45,573 nucleotides of DNA from Shewanella sp. CG12_big_fil_rev_8_21_14_0_65_47_15 (GCF_002783505.1 NZ_PFGL01000043.1:1-45573), one strand, 5' to 3'; shown: positions 7,842 through 17,319, counted from the first letter of the stretch. Translations and numbers: made by a program. Notes: generated by a model from the letters alone, not told the origin.

Positions 7842-8795
7842 ATGAGTGACACTGCACGACTCTCTGACTCGGTCTATGGTTTGCCGCTGTTTGCCGATGG
7901 CTTGCATTTAACCGAGCAAGAGCTGCTGGCGTGCCAAAATATCGCCCGTGCTATGCCCGAGCGTTATAGCCGTGCCCGCGCTAATTTAGCGGGCCATCGC
8001 AGCAGCTTAATTAAAGGCCGCGGCATGGAGTTTGCCGAAGTGCGCCACTATCAACAGGGCGACGATGTGCGCACCATTGATTGGCGCGTAACCGCTCGTA
8101 CGGGCACAACTCACACTAAGTTATTTGTCGAAGAACGTGAGCGCCCTATTCTGTTGTTGATCGACTTAAGCCAAAGTCTCTATTTTGGCTCGAGTTTATT
8201 GCTGCAATCGGTGCAAGCAGGACACCTTGCCACCACCTTAGGTTGGAATGCCATTAACCATGGCGATCGACTCGGCGCCTTGATCGCCAGCGAATCTGAG
8301 CATCTAGAGCTTAAGCCCCGCAGTCGCCGCCAGGGCATATTGCAATTGATCTCGGGACTTCGCCGCATTCACGAAAATCAGCTCAATCATGTTGGCAGCG
8401 GCCAGCGCGATCCTGACCATATCCTGCGCGCCTGTCAGCGATTACAACGTATCGCCAAACCCGGTTCCTTGGTGTGGATAGTGACAGATGGCAGTCACTT
8501 TAGCCCCCAATGTATCGCGCCTCTCACCGAGCTTAAACGTCATTGCGATGTGGGCGCCTACCTTATTACCGATCCCCTGCGCCAAGGCACTCTGCCATTG
8601 CCGCCCAACTTTAGTTTGCCGGTACGGGATGGGGATGAAGATCTAGTGCTCACCCGTCACAGTTATCAGGCATGGCTCGACATTCAGCTGCGTCAGCAAA
8701 GGGACTTTATCGCCATGATGCAGCAACTGCGCGTGCACACCCAGCTCATCGATGCGGGTGCTCCCCTAGCCCATCAATTGGAATTATTGCGTTAA
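7842..8795 (+). CDS. DUF58 protein of the MoxR/Bat operon
   Basis: 317 residues. It contains the DUF58 signature (GMEFAEVRHYQQGDDVRTID followed by WRVTARTG, from about residue 65) and then a VWA-like stretch with ILLLIDLSQS, an incomplete MIDAS pattern. No signal peptide or membrane helix is seen, so it is probably cytoplasmic or peripheral. It begins 24 bases after the moxR stop. DUF58 proteins are nearly always encoded beside MoxR ATPases and are thought to be their partners; the biochemical role is unknown. Confidence 0.88.
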   Translation: MSDTARLSDSVYGLPLFADGLHLTEQELLACQNIARAMPERYSRARANLAGHRSSLIKGRGMEFAEVRHYQQGDDVRTIDWRVTARTGTTHTKLFVEERERPILLLIDLSQSLYFGSSLLLQSVQAGHLATTLGWNAINHGDRLGALIASESEHLELKPRSRRQGILQLISGLRRIHENQLNHVGSGQRDPDHILRACQRLQRIAKPGSLVWIVTDGSHFSPQCIAPLTELKRHCDVGAYLITDPLRQGTLPLPPNFSLPVRDGDEDLVLTRHSYQAWLDIQLRQQRDFIAMMQQLRVHTQLIDAGAPLAHQLELLR

Positions 8796-8797
8796 CT

Positions 8798-9436
8798 ATG
8801 GATCCAGCAACAGTGAATTCAGAAATAGTGACACCAGTGATAGAAAATCCACAGGCTGCAGTCCCCATGGCTTCAGCGACGCCAAACCCAGCGTTGGCGG
8901 ATCTGCAGGATATTATTCATCCCGATCCAATCGGCGCTTGGCCTTGGGCAATCGGTTATTGGTTGGTTTTAGCACTTGTGATTGCCCTCATCACACTCTT
9001 AGTTATCTGGCTAAGAAAACGCGCCCGTGACTTAGCGCCGAAAAAAGCCGCGAAACAGTTACTCAGTCAACTTGATAAACAAGCGCCGTCCTATGTCTCT
9101 GATGTCAATAGCCTATTAAAGCGTACCGCCATGAGTTATATCAGCAGAGAAGCGATAGCCTCGTTAGATGGTGAAGCTTGGGCGACGTGGCTAGACAGCT
9201 ATTTACCCGCGCCCAAACGCCAACGTATCGGTCCCTTGTTAGCCAAACGTCACCAACCAACGCCGTTGACCTTAGCTGAAGCCAATGAGTTACATGCACT
9301 CACAAAAGCTTGGTTGGCATCGAAAGCAACACTGAGTGCGCCCGTGCCTACTCAAACTCAAGCTCAAATCCAGCAAACTGGCACTAAAGCGCAAACCCAG
9401 CCAGCTGACACCAAACAACCGGAGGCACAATGTTAA
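8798..9436 (+). CDS. DUF4381-like membrane protein
   Basis: About 212 residues from the ATG two bases after the DUF58 stop. The frame is open further upstream but there it only overlaps the DUF58 gene. After a short N-terminal tail comes DIIHPDPIGAWPWAIGYW and one membrane helix (about residues 48-70, LVLALVIALITLLVIWL). A basic cytoplasmic domain with LLKRTAMSYISREAIASLDG and a Thr/Gln-rich tail follow. This layout and position match the DUF4381 proteins of MoxR/Bat operons. The 3' end overlaps the next start codon, implying coupled translation. Function unknown; probably a membrane anchor of the complex. Confidence 0.8.
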   Translation: MDPATVNSEIVTPVIENPQAAVPMASATPNPALADLQDIIHPDPIGAWPWAIGYWLVLALVIALITLLVIWLRKRARDLAPKKAAKQLLSQLDKQAPSYVSDVNSLLKRTAMSYISREAIASLDGEAWATWLDSYLPAPKRQRIGPLLAKRHQPTPLTLAEANELHALTKAWLASKATLSAPVPTQTQAQIQQTGTKAQTQPADTKQPEAQC

Positions 9437-10449
9437 CCATTGCGTGGCCTTGGCTATTGATATTACTGCCTTTACCTTTGATTTTTTGGCGCCAACAAAC
9501 CGTACAAGTGGATGGTGGCCGGCTGCAATTACCCGGAATAAGCCAAACAGGCAAACAAAGCTTAGCGGCCAACACGCGCCAGAGCCGCAAACGCTACTGG
9601 CTGATGTGGAGCCTGTTAGTGCTCGCTATCGCTCGTCCACAATGGCTAGGTGAACCTATCGAACTGCCGAGCCAAGGCCGCGATCTGATGATGGCGGTGG
9701 ATTTATCCGGCAGTATGCAGATTGAAGACATGGTGGTAAATGGCAAAACCGTCGACCGTTTCACTTTAATTCAGCACGTTGTCAGTGACTTTATCGAACG
9801 CCGCAAAGGCGATCGTATCGGTTTAATTCTCTTCGCCGATCACGCCTATTTACAGGCACCGCTCACCCAAGATAGACGTTCAGTGGCGCAATTTTTAAAA
9901 GAAGCACAAATCGGCTTAGTCGGTAAACAAACCGCCATAGGTGAAGCCATCGCTCTAGCGGTAAAACGCTTCGATAAAATGGACGAGAGTAATAGAGTGT
10001 TGATTTTATTGACCGACGGTTCTAACAACGCGGGCAATATCGAACCAGAGCAAGCAGCGCAAATTGCCGCTAATCGTAAAGTTACTATTTATACGGTTGG
10101 TGTGGGCGCAGATGTAATGGAGCGCCGTACACTCTTTGGCCGCGAGCGGGTTAATCCTTCGATGGATCTGGATGAAAACCAACTTAAGCATATCGCCGAC
10201 GTCACCCACGGCCGTTATTTTCGCGCCCGTAACAGCCAAGAGCTAGACCAGATTTACCAAGAAATCGATAAACTCGAACCCGTGAGTCGCGATCAATTAA
10301 GCTATCGTCCGCAGGCAGATCTGTTCTATTGGCCGCTGGCACTGGCATTACTGACGAGTCTGTGGATTGCCTTAGGTCAATTGCCACTGTTTGCAGCGCG
10401 CCGCGTTAAACCCTCTGTCGCAACCACTTCACAGGGGAACATCAAATAA
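9430..10449 (+). CDS. VWA-domain membrane protein, BatA-like
   Basis: 339 residues. The order is an N-terminal membrane helix (LTIAWPWLLILLPLPLIFW), a second helix near 57-70, a von Willebrand A domain, and a C-terminal helix (about 298-318). The MIDAS motif DLSGS is complete at 91-95, followed later by LLTDGSNN, so metal binding is expected. A strong GGAGG lies just upstream of the ATG, which overlaps the previous stop. BatA/BatB proteins of Bacteroides and Leptospira are linked to oxidative or envelope stress tolerance; that role here is inference from family and neighbours. Confidence 0.88.
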   Translation: MLTIAWPWLLILLPLPLIFWRQQTVQVDGGRLQLPGISQTGKQSLAANTRQSRKRYWLMWSLLVLAIARPQWLGEPIELPSQGRDLMMAVDLSGSMQIEDMVVNGKTVDRFTLIQHVVSDFIERRKGDRIGLILFADHAYLQAPLTQDRRSVAQFLKEAQIGLVGKQTAIGEAIALAVKRFDKMDESNRVLILLTDGSNNAGNIEPEQAAQIAANRKVTIYTVGVGADVMERRTLFGRERVNPSMDLDENQLKHIADVTHGRYFRARNSQELDQIYQEIDKLEPVSRDQLSYRPQADLFYWPLALALLTSLWIALGQLPLFAARRVKPSVATTSQGNIK

Positions 10450-12437
10450 TGAGCCTACATTTTATTCGTCCTGAATGGCTACTCGCACTAGTACCGCTAG
10501 CCTTAGCCTTGTTGAGTTTATGGCGGCAACACGAGAGCCACAGCGCTTGGAATCGGTATATTGCGCCGCACTTAGCCAAGATATTGGTCACCCAAGGCAG
10601 CAAGAAATCCCGTCGTCCTTTGCATTTACTAGCTTTCACTTGGCTGATGGCGACTTTTGCACTCGCCGGGCCTGCCGTTAATAAACAGTCCTTACCTGTG
10701 TTCGCCGCCGAGCAAGGCCGCGTGCTGGTGATGGATATGTCCGTATCTATGTTTGCTACCGATCTTGCGCCAAACCGGTTAACCCAAGCCAAATTTAGGG
10801 CTACGGATCTGCTGCGTAATCTTAAAGAAGGTGAAACAGGTTTAGTCGCCTTTGCCGGCGATGCTTTTACTATCAGCCCGTTAACCCGTGATACCGGCAC
10901 ACTACTCAATTTATTGCCGACCTTAAGCCCTGAGATCATGCCGGTTCGTGGCTCAAACTTAGCGGCAGGTTTAACCCAGGCCAAAACGCTACTGGCTCAG
11001 GGTGGGCATATTCGCGGCGATATTATCCTGATGACAGATGGCATCACCGCGGCCCAATTTGATGACGCTAACTCGGCATTAAGTGGCACGCAATATCGCC
11101 TTGCTGTCGTCGCTTTTGGTACCAGCCAAGGCGCGCCAATTCGTCTACCCGATGGACAATTGCAGCGCGACAGCAGCAACGAAGTCGTTGTGGCTAGCAC
11201 TGATTTTGGCCTGCTGCAAAAACTGGCCGCGGATAACAAAGGCGTGTTAATCCAAAATCGCACCGACGGCAATGATTTAGCCCAATTACAAGATTGGTTA
11301 AGTGATACGGGCGATGCCAAAGCCACAGATCTTGATGGTGAAACTTGGCAGGATCTCGGTCCTTACCTCGCCTTATTATTACTGCTCCCCGCCCTTTTCA
11401 GTTTTAGACAAGGAATCGTGGCAAGCATTGGATTTGCTACTCTCGCGGGCGGCATACTGCTCGCGGCTGCGCCTCAGCCTGTCCATGCCAGTCTGTGGGA
11501 AGATGTGTGGAAAACGCCAGATCAGCAAGGGATGCAGGCCTATCAATCCCAAGATTATGCCAACGCTGCTAAGCAGTTTGAGTCGCCCCAGTGGCGAGGC
11601 AGCGCCCAATATAAAGCCGGTGATTATGAGCAAGCGCTGAAAACCTTCGAGCAAGATAGCTCGGCCCAAGGCCTCTACAATCAAGGCAATGCCTGGATGC
11701 AACTCGGTAAACCCGATAAGGCCAAGGAGCGCTATCAAGCCGCACTAGAAAAACAAACCGATTTTCCTGCGGCAAAGGCCAACCTTGAACTGGCTGAAAA
11801 GTTATTGAAAGAGCAGCAAAAGCAGCAAGGTAAAAACGATCAACAGGATAAGAACCAAGATCAACAAGGCGATCAGCAGTCCGGCGACCAACAATCCGGT
11901 AATCAAAAAACGCAGGATAAACAGCAATCTGACCAAGATAGCGCTCAGAAAGATAAGCAAGATCAAGCTGAGCAAGAGTCTCAGGATCAACAGGACAATG
12001 CTCAGGACAAGCAGGATGAAGTTCAGCAAGATCGCGCTGAAGATAAAGCGCAACAGGCTCAACAAGCCGCGCAGCAAAATGCCGAGCAGGATGCAAAGAA
12101 ACATGAACCTGTAGACGATTCACCAGCAGATAATGAAGCTAAGATACAAGCGCAGGCTAACGCCGATGCGAAGGAGCAAAAATCAGCAGAGCAAGCAAAG
12201 CAAGGCGTTGGCGCCAAAGAAGCGCCAGAGCAAAATGCGCAAGATAAACAAGAAGCTGCCATGAGTAAATCCGTCGAAGCGCCGCCCACCAATAGCGAAC
12301 CGCTTCCCGCAGAAATGCAGCGAGCGCTGAGGGGCGTGAGTGAAGACCCCCAAGTGTTACTGCGCAACAAGATGCAGTTGGAATATCAAAAACGCCGTCA
12401 AAATGGCCAAATATCAAAGGGGAACGAACAGTGGTAA
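10449..12437 (+). CDS. VWA-TPR membrane protein, BatB/BatC-like fusion
   Basis: 662 residues. N-terminal membrane helices frame a VWA domain whose MIDAS DMSVS is at 96-100. A helix pair near 300-345 follows, then TPR repeats (about 360-455). Next comes a very long Gln/Asp/Lys-rich low-complexity stretch (about 455-600) and a short conserved tail (LRNKMQLEYQKRRQNG). VWA and TPR are separate BatB and BatC proteins in some bacteria; here they are one chain. The ATG overlaps the previous stop (TAATG). The low-complexity part is biased in base composition and leaves open spurious frames on the other strand. Confidence 0.86.
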   Translation: MSLHFIRPEWLLALVPLALALLSLWRQHESHSAWNRYIAPHLAKILVTQGSKKSRRPLHLLAFTWLMATFALAGPAVNKQSLPVFAAEQGRVLVMDMSVSMFATDLAPNRLTQAKFRATDLLRNLKEGETGLVAFAGDAFTISPLTRDTGTLLNLLPTLSPEIMPVRGSNLAAGLTQAKTLLAQGGHIRGDIILMTDGITAAQFDDANSALSGTQYRLAVVAFGTSQGAPIRLPDGQLQRDSSNEVVVASTDFGLLQKLAADNKGVLIQNRTDGNDLAQLQDWLSDTGDAKATDLDGETWQDLGPYLALLLLLPALFSFRQGIVASIGFATLAGGILLAAAPQPVHASLWEDVWKTPDQQGMQAYQSQDYANAAKQFESPQWRGSAQYKAGDYEQALKTFEQDSSAQGLYNQGNAWMQLGKPDKAKERYQAALEKQTDFPAAKANLELAEKLLKEQQKQQGKNDQQDKNQDQQGDQQSGDQQSGNQKTQDKQQSDQDSAQKDKQDQAEQESQDQQDNAQDKQDEVQQDRAEDKAQQAQQAAQQNAEQDAKKHEPVDDSPADNEAKIQAQANADAKEQKSAEQAKQGVGAKEAPEQNAQDKQEAAMSKSVEAPPTNSEPLPAEMQRALRGVSEDPQVLLRNKMQLEYQKRRQNGQISKGNEQW

Positions 12438-14152
12438 TCAGACAATTTTTTATCCTGCTACTCCTTGCCATCGGAGTGGCTCAGCCCGCCTTTGCACTCA
12501 GCAAAATTGAAGCATCGGTCGATCGCAATCCTGTGATGGAGGGCGAATACTTTGTGCTCAACATCAGCGTCGATGATGAAATCGATACCGGTAAGCTAGA
12601 TACATCAGCCCTGCTGAAAGACTTTATTGTCGGCCGCACCAGCGTGAGTCGCAGCACACAAATCATGAACTTCGATGCGGTCAAAGAAACCCGCTGGCAA
12701 GTGTTGCTCGCGCCAAAACAACAAGGTCAGTTAACCATTCCAGCCTTTATTATCGATGGCATCAGCTCGGCGCCGATCCCACTCAAAGTGGTCGAAACGG
12801 GCAGCCAGCCCGCGCAAATGAATAACCTATTCATCGATGCCAAAGTGTCAACCGACGAGGCCTATGTCGGCCAGCTCATTACCTACAAGGTAAAACTCTA
12901 TCTAGCGGTGGAATTACAAAGGGGCGTATTGAGCGCACCAGTAATCGAAGGCGCGCAGATCAAACAAATCGGTGAAGATAAGGATGGCTCAGAAATAGTC
13001 GATGGCCGCCGTTACCGCGTGATTGAACGCACCTATGGCATCATTCCCGACCTACCCGGCCAAGTGAACATCAAAGGTGCAACCTTTGCGGGCGATGTGC
13101 TCGTCGAATCCCAACGTCGCGGCGGCATGTTTGGCTTTAATGAAAGCCGCCCAATGCAAGCGGGTGCGCCCTCACTCACAGTGCAAGTGAATCCTGCACC
13201 GACAAACTTCCAAGGCCAATGGCTGGTTGCCGATTTAGTGGCGCTAAAAGAAAACTTTCCCGAGGATATTAAGGAATTTACCGTCGGTAGCCCTATCACT
13301 CGCACTATTACTTTATTGGCTTCCAATGCCGATGAAAATAGCCTGCCAGATATAGTGCAAACCCTGCCGAATGAACTAAAGTCATACCCAGAAAAACCTC
13401 AGCGACAAACCTTTGTACGCGATGCACAAATTGTCTCCCAGTACAGTATGACTTCGGCAATCGTTCCCAGCAAAGCAGGAACATTTACCCTACCCGAAGT
13501 CAAAGTGCCTTGGTGGAATCCACGCCTTAAACGTCAAGAAACCGCAACGCTCCCCGCACGTACCATAGTGGTAACAGGCGGTGTTGTCACAGAGGCTCCC
13601 GCCCAAGCCTCTTGGCAAGCAAATTCAGCGGCCGATAACAATACCCCGTGGATGGTTAAGGTGTTTGCTGCGCTATGGCTGGTCACTCTCGTCGCTTGGA
13701 TCATCACTTTAATCGCCTGGCGCCGCGCCTTAAAAAACCCATCGGCCGCCCCGACGGCACTTAACGCTTCCCTTAACGCCTCAATAAGTTCAGCACAATC
13801 AGCGAATATTGCGAGCTTACAAGGACTAGAGCAAGCCTGCGCCAGTGGCGATGTGAGCCGCATTATGTTGCAGTTACAGCACTACTTCAGCGAGTTACAG
13901 CAAACGCCTATGACACTGGATAAGATTGCCGAGCAGTCAGTGCAACTCGCACAGGCGATACAACAACTGCAAATTGCCGCCTATAGTGCGAAGGCCGATG
14001 CCAGCAGCCATACTGACAGTGCGAATACTAACAATGCTAATACTAACAAGCTGAACGCCGAGTGCGCCGCGTTGCTTAACGCAGTTAAGGCCTGTGCACA
14101 TAAGCATTCAACCCCCAAATCAGCGCCATTAAGCCCACTGAACCCTAAGTAA
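12431..14152 (+). CDS. BatD-like protein (BatD/DUF7939 type)
   Basis: 573 residues, GTG start overlapping the previous stop by seven bases, with AAGGGGAACG upstream. A signal peptide (VIRQFFILLLLAIGVAQPAFA) leads to a long periplasmic region built of repeated beta-sandwich-like segments. One contains ASVDRNPVMEGEYFVLNISV, a typical BatD opening. A single membrane helix near 410-432 (FAALWLVTLVAWIITLIAW) and a cytoplasmic helical tail rich in Ala, Asn and Gln follow. It is the last gene of the MoxR/Bat operon. It probably presents a periplasmic domain to the VWA proteins. Confidence 0.85.
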   Translation: MVIRQFFILLLLAIGVAQPAFALSKIEASVDRNPVMEGEYFVLNISVDDEIDTGKLDTSALLKDFIVGRTSVSRSTQIMNFDAVKETRWQVLLAPKQQGQLTIPAFIIDGISSAPIPLKVVETGSQPAQMNNLFIDAKVSTDEAYVGQLITYKVKLYLAVELQRGVLSAPVIEGAQIKQIGEDKDGSEIVDGRRYRVIERTYGIIPDLPGQVNIKGATFAGDVLVESQRRGGMFGFNESRPMQAGAPSLTVQVNPAPTNFQGQWLVADLVALKENFPEDIKEFTVGSPITRTITLLASNADENSLPDIVQTLPNELKSYPEKPQRQTFVRDAQIVSQYSMTSAIVPSKAGTFTLPEVKVPWWNPRLKRQETATLPARTIVVTGGVVTEAPAQASWQANSAADNNTPWMVKVFAALWLVTLVAWIITLIAWRRALKNPSAAPTALNASLNASISSAQSANIASLQGLEQACASGDVSRIMLQLQHYFSELQQTPMTLDKIAEQSVQLAQAIQQLQIAAYSAKADASSHTDSANTNNANTNKLNAECAALLNAVKACAHKHSTPKSAPLSPLNPK

Positions 14153-14224
14153 ATTAAGGGTTTAATGACAGATAAGCGAGTTCAACAATGCTAAACATTC
14201 AGCCAACAAACCGAAAAATTAAAA

Positions 14225-14788
14225 ATGTTTGCTAACTGGCGTAAGAAATCCGTCGAGCCCGCGGTCTCTTCTGACATGCTAAGCAAACAACGACGATATA
14301 ACAGCCTAGTCAAGGCGCTACATGCAGACATCTTCCGCTACGCCTACTGGTTATGCGGCGATAAACACGTGGCAGAAGACATTACCCAAGAAACCTTCTT
14401 GCGGGCGTGGCGCTCTTTGGATTCCCTCAAGGATGATAAAGCGGCGAAGGCATGGCTGATCACGATTCTTAGGCGTGAAAATGCTCGGCGTTTCGAGCGT
14501 AAACAGTTCGATTATTCCGACGTTGAACAAGATACCTTAGAGGACAATATCTCCAATAGCAGTGAAGAGCAGACCGAGCAATATTTGATCCGTAGGCAAA
14601 TTGGCAAGCTGGATATCGAATACCGCGAGCCACTGTTACTCCAGCTGATTGGTGGTTTTAGCGGCGATGAAATCGCAGAACTGATGGAGCTCAATCGCAA
14701 CACCGTCATGACGCGTTTATTTCGGGCGAGGAGCCAATTGAAAGAATTACTTGAGAAGAATGATCTGAGAGGTCAATCCAATGGATGA
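14225..14788 (+). CDS. ECF-type RNA polymerase sigma factor
   Basis: 187 residues. Region 2 is seen in DIFRYAYWLCGDKHVAEDIT followed by QETFLRAWRSL, and region 4 helix-turn-helix in LQLIGGFSGDEIAELMELNR followed by NTVMTRLFRARSQL. There is no region 1.1 or 3, typical of an extracytoplasmic-function sigma. It overlaps by eight bases with a DUF3379 membrane protein that is probably its anti-sigma or regulator. The 72-base gap after the BatD-like gene has no obvious terminator, so read-through is possible. Confidence 0.9.
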   Translation: MFANWRKKSVEPAVSSDMLSKQRRYNSLVKALHADIFRYAYWLCGDKHVAEDITQETFLRAWRSLDSLKDDKAAKAWLITILRRENARRFERKQFDYSDVEQDTLEDNISNSSEEQTEQYLIRRQIGKLDIEYREPLLLQLIGGFSGDEIAELMELNRNTVMTRLFRARSQLKELLEKNDLRGQSNG

Positions 14789-15485
14789 GCTTAAATTTAG
14801 ACGTCAAGCTTACGAAGACCCTCATAATCAAGATGCTGATTTTCTGACACAAATTAATGCTAAGCCAGAAAACCAAGCCTTAATCAATGAGCTTAAAAAC
14901 CTTGATGCCAAACTGACAAATGCATTGAAAGTCGATGTAGCGGACGATCTCGCCGATAAGCTGATTTTGCGTCAGCAGTTACAGCAGCACCATAAACAGC
15001 GTCGTCAGACGGGCTTTTTAGTCGCAATGGCTGCCTCAATTGCTTTTGTGATCGGCGTGAGTTTTAGCTTACTGCGCTTAGGCCCAGTCGATTTAGCCGA
15101 GCATGCGCTGGCCCATGTCTACCATGAAGATATGGCCTTACATCTTGACCAAAACGTCAACTTTAATCAGGTCAATGCCCAGCTCGCATCACTTAAAGAT
15201 TTTGGTAATGCCAAGTTCACCCAACAACCGGGCAAAGTGTATTACACCTCCTATTGCGATTTTCAGGGTGTAAAAAGCCTACATCTGGTCGTGCAAGCTG
15301 AGCAGGGTAAAGTCACACTGTTTATTGTGCCGCTAGAGAAACGTATGGTGCTAGACCAAACCTTCGCCGATGGTAAATACCAAGGCATGGGCTTTGAAAC
15401 CGCCGACGCCTTTATTTTACTCGTGGGTGAGGATAAAGCCGATTTAAGCTACGTAAAAGAAGAAATCAAGAATACCTTTATCTAA
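14781..15485 (+). CDS. DUF3379 membrane protein, putative anti-sigma factor
   Basis: 234 residues. A cytoplasmic N-terminal domain (MDELKFRRQAYEDPHNQDAD onward), one membrane helix at about 76-98 (GFLVAMAASIAFVIGVSFSL), and a periplasmic C-terminal domain. Single-pass topology, N-terminal position of the charged helical part and translational coupling with the ECF sigma gene are what an anti-sigma factor shows. DUF3379 has no established biochemical function that I can cite, so anti-sigma is inference. Confidence 0.82.
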   Translation: MDELKFRRQAYEDPHNQDADFLTQINAKPENQALINELKNLDAKLTNALKVDVADDLADKLILRQQLQQHHKQRRQTGFLVAMAASIAFVIGVSFSLLRLGPVDLAEHALAHVYHEDMALHLDQNVNFNQVNAQLASLKDFGNAKFTQQPGKVYYTSYCDFQGVKSLHLVVQAEQGKVTLFIVPLEKRMVLDQTFADGKYQGMGFETADAFILLVGEDKADLSYVKEEIKNTFI

Positions 15486-15514
15486 CCCCATATTATCTAA
15501 ACTTTTTTAAAATG

Positions 15515-15550
15515 AACCTCCGATATTTTTATGCTATCGGAGGTTAGATT
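15515..15550 (+). terminator. Strong hairpin terminator after the sigma/DUF3379 pair
   Basis: AACCTCCGATA (15515-15525) pairs perfectly with TATCGGAGGTT (15535-15545) around a nine-base loop, followed by a short T-rich tract. Confidence 0.7.
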
Positions 15551-15642
15551 TTAATCACATTTTTATCTGCTAATGGGCGATTGCTCAAACATCTGGTAGC
15601 ATGCTTGCCACTTTTAATAATAAAAAGATGGGAAAAGGCAAG

Positions 15643-17094
15643 ATGACGATTGAAACCCCGATTTTAATCACATTTGTTGGTTATTTAGTATTGATGATGG
15701 CCATAGGTTTTTGGGCTTACCGCGCTACCGATACTGTAGATGACTATATTTTAGGTGGCCGTAAAATGGGCCCCGCCGTTACCGCACTGAGCGTCGGAGC
15801 ATCTGATATGTCCGGCTGGTTATTACTGGGTTTACCCGGCGCCGTCTATTTAGGCGGTTTAGGGGAAGCTTGGATCGGCATAGGGTTAATTTTTGGTGCT
15901 TGGCTTAACTGGCTATTTGTTGCCAAACGCCTGCGTATTTATACCCAATTAGCAGACAACGCCCTTACCCTACCGGATTTTTTCGAGAAACGGTTCCACG
16001 ATAACCAGGGTTATTTGAAGTTGGTTTCCGCCGTGACTATTTTAGTTTTCTTCACTTTTTATGCATCCTCCGGCATGGTGGGCGGCGCAATATTATTTGA
16101 GAAAGTCTTTGGGCTCGATTACAACGTCGCCTTAGTCATAGGTTCGGCCATCATTGTCGGTTATACCTTTATCGGTGGTTTTTTTGCGGTAAGTTGGACC
16201 GATTTCTTTCAAGGCTGTTTAATGTTAATCGCCTTGCTGATTATTCCCTTCGCCATTTTCTCCAACCCAGAGAGCCATGCGGGCATAGAATCTCTCGATC
16301 CCGCCATGTTGACACTCGTGAGTGACAAAACCACCGTCATTGGCATGCTGTCCTTACTCGCTTGGGGGTTGGGATATTTTGGCCAGCCACATATTTTGTC
16401 GCGCTTTATGGCGATTGGCAGTGCCGATGCCCTGCCCTTGTCGCGCCGTATTGCCATGAGCTGGATGATACTGTCGTTACTAGGTGCGCTCGCAACGGGA
16501 CTGGCTGGTTCACTGTATTTTGCCAAAGAACCGCTATCTAACCCTGAAACCGTGTTTATCCACTTAGCACAAGCCGCGTTTAACCCTTGGATAGGTGGGC
16601 TGCTTATCGCCGCTATTTTATCGGCGATTATGAGTACTATCGATTCACAGTTACTGGTGTGCTCAAGCGTCATCACCGAAGATTTCTACCGTAAATGGTT
16701 ACGCCCACAGGCAGACGATCGCGAGTTGATGATGGTCGGTCGTTTAGGTGTACTGGCTATCGCTGTGATTGCCGGCGTGATTGCCCTTAATCCTGAAAGC
16801 AGTGTATTAAGCCTTGTGAGTTATGCTTGGGCTGGCTTTGGTGCGGCCTTTGGTCCGGTTGTTCTACTATCTCTCTTTTGGAAGCAATACAGCCGTAATG
16901 GCGCTATTGCCACTATTATTGTCGGCGCATTAACCGTAGTAGTTTGGAAGCAATTAACCGGGGGGATTTTCGACTTATACGAAATACTTCCTGGTTTTAT
17001 TTTTGCGATCCTCGCGGGAATAGCCGTCAGCAAATTGTCCACACCCGATGCCAAAGTCACCGCGGAATTTGAACAGTTCAAGTCCGCGTTATAA
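15643..17094 (+). CDS. putP: Sodium/proline symporter PutP
   Basis: 483-residue SSS-family transporter with about 13 membrane helices; it imports proline with Na+. Family signatures include DDYILGGRKMGPAVTALSVG followed by ASDMSGWLLLGLPGA near the N-terminus, and later SAIMSTIDSQLLVCSS. The frame opens at an ATG at 15601, but the ATG at 15643 has GGGAAAAGG just upstream and gives the conserved MTIETPILITFVGYL start, so I chose it. No putA is adjacent. A 14-bp hairpin terminator lies 22 bases after the stop. Confidence 0.92.
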   Translation: MTIETPILITFVGYLVLMMAIGFWAYRATDTVDDYILGGRKMGPAVTALSVGASDMSGWLLLGLPGAVYLGGLGEAWIGIGLIFGAWLNWLFVAKRLRIYTQLADNALTLPDFFEKRFHDNQGYLKLVSAVTILVFFTFYASSGMVGGAILFEKVFGLDYNVALVIGSAIIVGYTFIGGFFAVSWTDFFQGCLMLIALLIIPFAIFSNPESHAGIESLDPAMLTLVSDKTTVIGMLSLLAWGLGYFGQPHILSRFMAIGSADALPLSRRIAMSWMILSLLGALATGLAGSLYFAKEPLSNPETVFIHLAQAAFNPWIGGLLIAAILSAIMSTIDSQLLVCSSVITEDFYRKWLRPQADDRELMMVGRLGVLAIAVIAGVIALNPESSVLSLVSYAWAGFGAAFGPVVLLSLFWKQYSRNGAIATIIVGALTVVVWKQLTGGIFDLYEILPGFIFAILAGIAVSKLSTPDAKVTAEFEQFKSAL

Positions 17095-17116
17095 GCCACT
17101 CCCTTCAATGATGGCA

Positions 17117-17150
17117 GTAAAAAGCGTACACCTGTACGCTTTTTACATTT
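17117..17150 (+). terminator. Terminator after putP
   Basis: GTAAAAAGCGTACA (17117-17130) pairs with TGTACGCTTTTTAC (17133-17146), a nearly perfect hairpin with T-rich right arm. Confidence 0.8.
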
Positions 17151-17237
17151 TGTATCTTTTTATCCGCAAAACAGAAGTCACAAACTGTTAACCAAAATTA
17201 AAACTCCTCCGACCATCCAAAACCTTTGGTATCGGGC

Positions 17238-17254
17238 ATCTGGCCAGACCATTC
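17238..17254. promoter_or_regulatory. Candidate FadR operator 1 upstream of fadL
   Basis: ATCTGGCCAGACCATTC resembles the Escherichia coli fadB FadR operator (ATCTGG, then GACCA). It lies about 190 bases upstream of fadL. Confidence 0.5.
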
Positions 17255-17269
17255 AATCACACTAGAGCA

Positions 17270-17282
17270 TAAACCCCGTTTA
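17270..17282. promoter_or_regulatory. Candidate PsrA operator upstream of fadL
   Basis: TAAACCCCGTTTA is AAAC, three bases, GTTT, the PsrA palindrome arrangement, placed between two FadR-like sites. Confidence 0.45.
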
Positions 17283-17319
17283 ATTCGATTTTAATTAACT
17301 GAAAATTAACATTATTCGC

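Noticed and set aside
11802..12104. Hydrophobic Leu/Ile-rich open frame on the minus strand
   Set aside because: It is the antisense of the Gln/Asp/Lys-rich linker of the VWA-TPR protein; Leu/Ile richness follows from reversing CAG/GAT-type codons.
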